In this document: in pieces, positions 62,645 to 64,000 of the stretch
How the letters are laid out: each line of letters opens with the position of its first letter
Position numbering within the stretch: the first letter of the stretch is position 1
The notes under the pieces: model-generated
Told to the model about the DNA's origin: nothing
The model's input: the letters and a program-made list of their open reading frames with translations, nothing else
The model's database searches: none
Translations under genes and position numbers: made by a program
From: Marinobacter alexandrii
GTDB taxonomy: Bacteria > Pseudomonadota > Gammaproteobacteria > Pseudomonadales > Oleiphilaceae
Direction: 5' to 3'
NCBI RefSeq assembly: GCF_005871205.1
Contig: NZ_SWKM01000011.1
Coordinates: 1,240,001 to 1,304,000, forward strand
Length of the DNA stretch: 64,000 nucleotides

Positions 62645-64000
62645 TTAACCCTGAAGTAGCTGAAGCACCTGCTGGGGGCGAGCGTTGGCCTGAGCCAGAA
62701 CCGATAGGCCGGCCTGTTGCAGTACCTGGGTACGGGCAAGGTTTGCGGATTCGGCCGCAAAGTCGGCGTCCTGGATTCTGGAACGGGCCGCGGTCAGGTT
62801 CTCAGCGGTTGTGCCAAGGTTTGCAATCGTGGTTTCAAAGCGATTCTGGATGGCGCCTAAATCCGCTCGTACGCTGTTAATAGATTGCAGTGCGGAATCC
62901 ATGGCGAGCAGAGCTTTATTTGCCCCCGAGATGGTCGAGATATCGACTGTGGCCACATTCTGTGTGTCGTCGACATTCAGGAGTGCCTGGTTGAAGCCGA
63001 TGATGTCGCCACCGCCACTGATGGTGACGTTATCCAGAGACTGTAGGGTGACCTCGCCGCGATAGAGAAAGCTGTTAGATACAGTTGCGTCCGTGTCAGC
63101 TGTCTGGGTGAAGCCATCCTGGAACAGCGAGGTAATGCTTGATACATCGCCTGCGAGTTCATTGTTTGCTGTATTTCCCTCGGTAATCGACATGGTTTCG
63201 TCAATGTCGATGTTCCTGCCATCGTCAGCGCGAAGTACGAGCTCGCCGGATGTGTCGATTTCTGCGCGTACTCCGGTCTTACTGCTGAATTCATTGATGG
63301 CCGCTTCAGCATCTGCAAGGGAGATTGAATCGCCTGTGTCTAGTGTGGTCTCGAGAACTTTTACGCCATTGATGTCGAGGCTGTAAGTAGCTGTGTCGCC
63401 CTCCGCAGCCGGGTCGGTAAAGGTAGCGAGGGAGGCATTGCCGGTGCCAATGCCGGCGAAACTTTTTTCGGTTTCAGCAAGGGCGCTCACGCCATCCAGG
63501 GCACTGCCGTTAATGGCGGCGGCCTTAGCGTAGGCACTGTCAGCCTCCTGTCCTGCGAGAGTGCCCGCAAAACGGGTCGAATCGGCTACCACGGTTCCAT
63601 TAATGATGACGGAGGTTCCCGTGGCTGCGCTGCTCACACCGCTGAAGTCAGTTATACCGGTTTGGGCGGCACCGTTAGTTCCGCCCGTGGCTGTTCCCAG
63701 AGTTTCGGCGCCGGTGCGAGCGACTTGACCGGCCACGTCGACAACTGAGCCAATCTGGTTAGCTTTGGTGCCATCAATCGATACGCCAATCGTCTGGTTA
63801 GCATTGGCACCGACCTGGAACTGCTGGGTGGTATAGCTGCCATCGAGAATTCGCAATCCGTTGAACTCGGTTTCCGAGGCAATGCGGTCAATCTCTTCAA
63901 TCAGCTGGGACACTTCCGCCTGGAGTGCCTTCCTGTCCGAACCAGAGTTCGTGGCGTTGGCGGACTGTACGGCAAGCTCTCGAATCCGTTGCAGGGCGTT
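62645..64000 (-). CDS. fliC: Flagellin (N-terminus beyond the window)
   Basis: 452 codons are present, open to the right edge. The first visible residues, [20 protein letters not shown], are the conserved end of the N-terminal flagellin domain, followed by [18 protein letters not shown] and ILDG. A variable Ser/Thr/Ala/Gly-rich middle region (D2/D3) covers about 210 residues. The C-terminal D0/D1 helices include [20 protein letters not shown] and end in [10 protein letters not shown]. Only about 90 N-terminal residues should be missing. The TPR gene follows closely with no clear terminator between them. Confidence 0.95.
   Translation of the reverse strand, partial: NALQRIRELAVQSANATNSGSDRKALQAEVSQLIEEIDRIASETEFNGLRILDGSYTTQQFQVGANANQTIGVSIDGTKANQIGSVVDVAGQVARTGAETLGTATGGTNGAAQTGITDFSGVSSAATGTSVIINGTVVADSTRFAGTLAGQEADSAYAKAAAINGSALDGVSALAETEKSFAGIGTGNASLATFTDPAAEGDTATYSLDINGVKVLETTLDTGDSISLADAEAAINEFSSKTGVRAEIDTSGELVLRADDGRNIDIDETMSITEGNTANNELAGDVSSITSLFQDGFTQTADTDATVSNSFLYRGEVTLQSLDNVTISGGGDIIGFNQALLNVDDTQNVATVDISTISGANKALLAMDSALQSINSVRADLGAIQNRFETTIANLGTTAENLTAARSRIQDADFAAESANLARTQVLQQAGLSVLAQANARPQQVLQLLQG

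Overview
The window reads as a chromosomal segment of a marine-type gammaproteobacterium close to Marinobacter. The pointers are an MvaT-type H-NS-family protein, a Pseudomonas-like pilBCD-coaE block, a DUF1302/DUF1329 pair and gene order recalling Pseudomonas (his genes, Nif3-like, yhcB/zapG, zapE). This is inferred from gene content; no rRNA or other marker gene is present.

Layout. 0-6.5 kb: housekeeping genes (hisD, hisC, a Nif3-like protein, zapG, zapE, a thiolase). 6.7-13 kb: an exported DUF1302/DUF1329 pair ending in a strong terminator, then a large MalT-like LuxR regulator. 13-18 kb (minus strand): an acyltransferase, a Bax-like glucosaminidase, an unrecognised 739-residue lipoprotein and a YfaZ-like porin. 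18-27 kb (minus strand): yacG, a hybrid histidine kinase, trmO, a barrel-like exported protein, coaE, pilD, pilC, pilB. 27-30 kb: two type IV pilins on either side of an O-antigen-ligase-family protein that resembles the TfpO/PilO pilin glycosylases. 30-32.7 kb: a beta-CASP RNase-like hydrolase, cysQ and rfaH.

32.8-55.3 kb is a surface polysaccharide (capsule/O-antigen type) locus: two Wzz-like chain-length proteins, a Wzi-like outer-membrane protein, a large multi-SLBB export protein, UDP-GalNAcA synthesis genes (wbpO/tviB and wbpP/tviC types), a MurJ/Wzx-like flippase, a methyltransferase, four GT4 glycosyltransferases, a candidate polymerase, an AsnB-type amidotransferase, and a wbpV-like / PglC-like / wbpM-like initiation block. 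A decayed second copy of the UDP-sugar dehydrogenase follows. An exact 12-nt copy of the E. coli ops element lies inside the signal-peptide codons of the wzi-like gene, about 1.1 kb after rfaH, so the locus probably carries its own RfaH antitermination circuit. An mvaT-like silencer gene closes the locus.

55.9-64 kb: a PAS-GGDEF diguanylate cyclase paired with a REC-CheC response regulator, a DUF6160-like exported protein behind a class II CRP/Vfr-like site, sbcB, a TPR protein with a degenerate methyltransferase-like domain, and a flagellin running off the right edge. The second half of the window is therefore largely about the cell surface: pili and their possible glycosylation, polysaccharide, flagellum and c-di-GMP signalling. 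No tRNA, rRNA, CRISPR array, insertion sequence or prophage was recognised.
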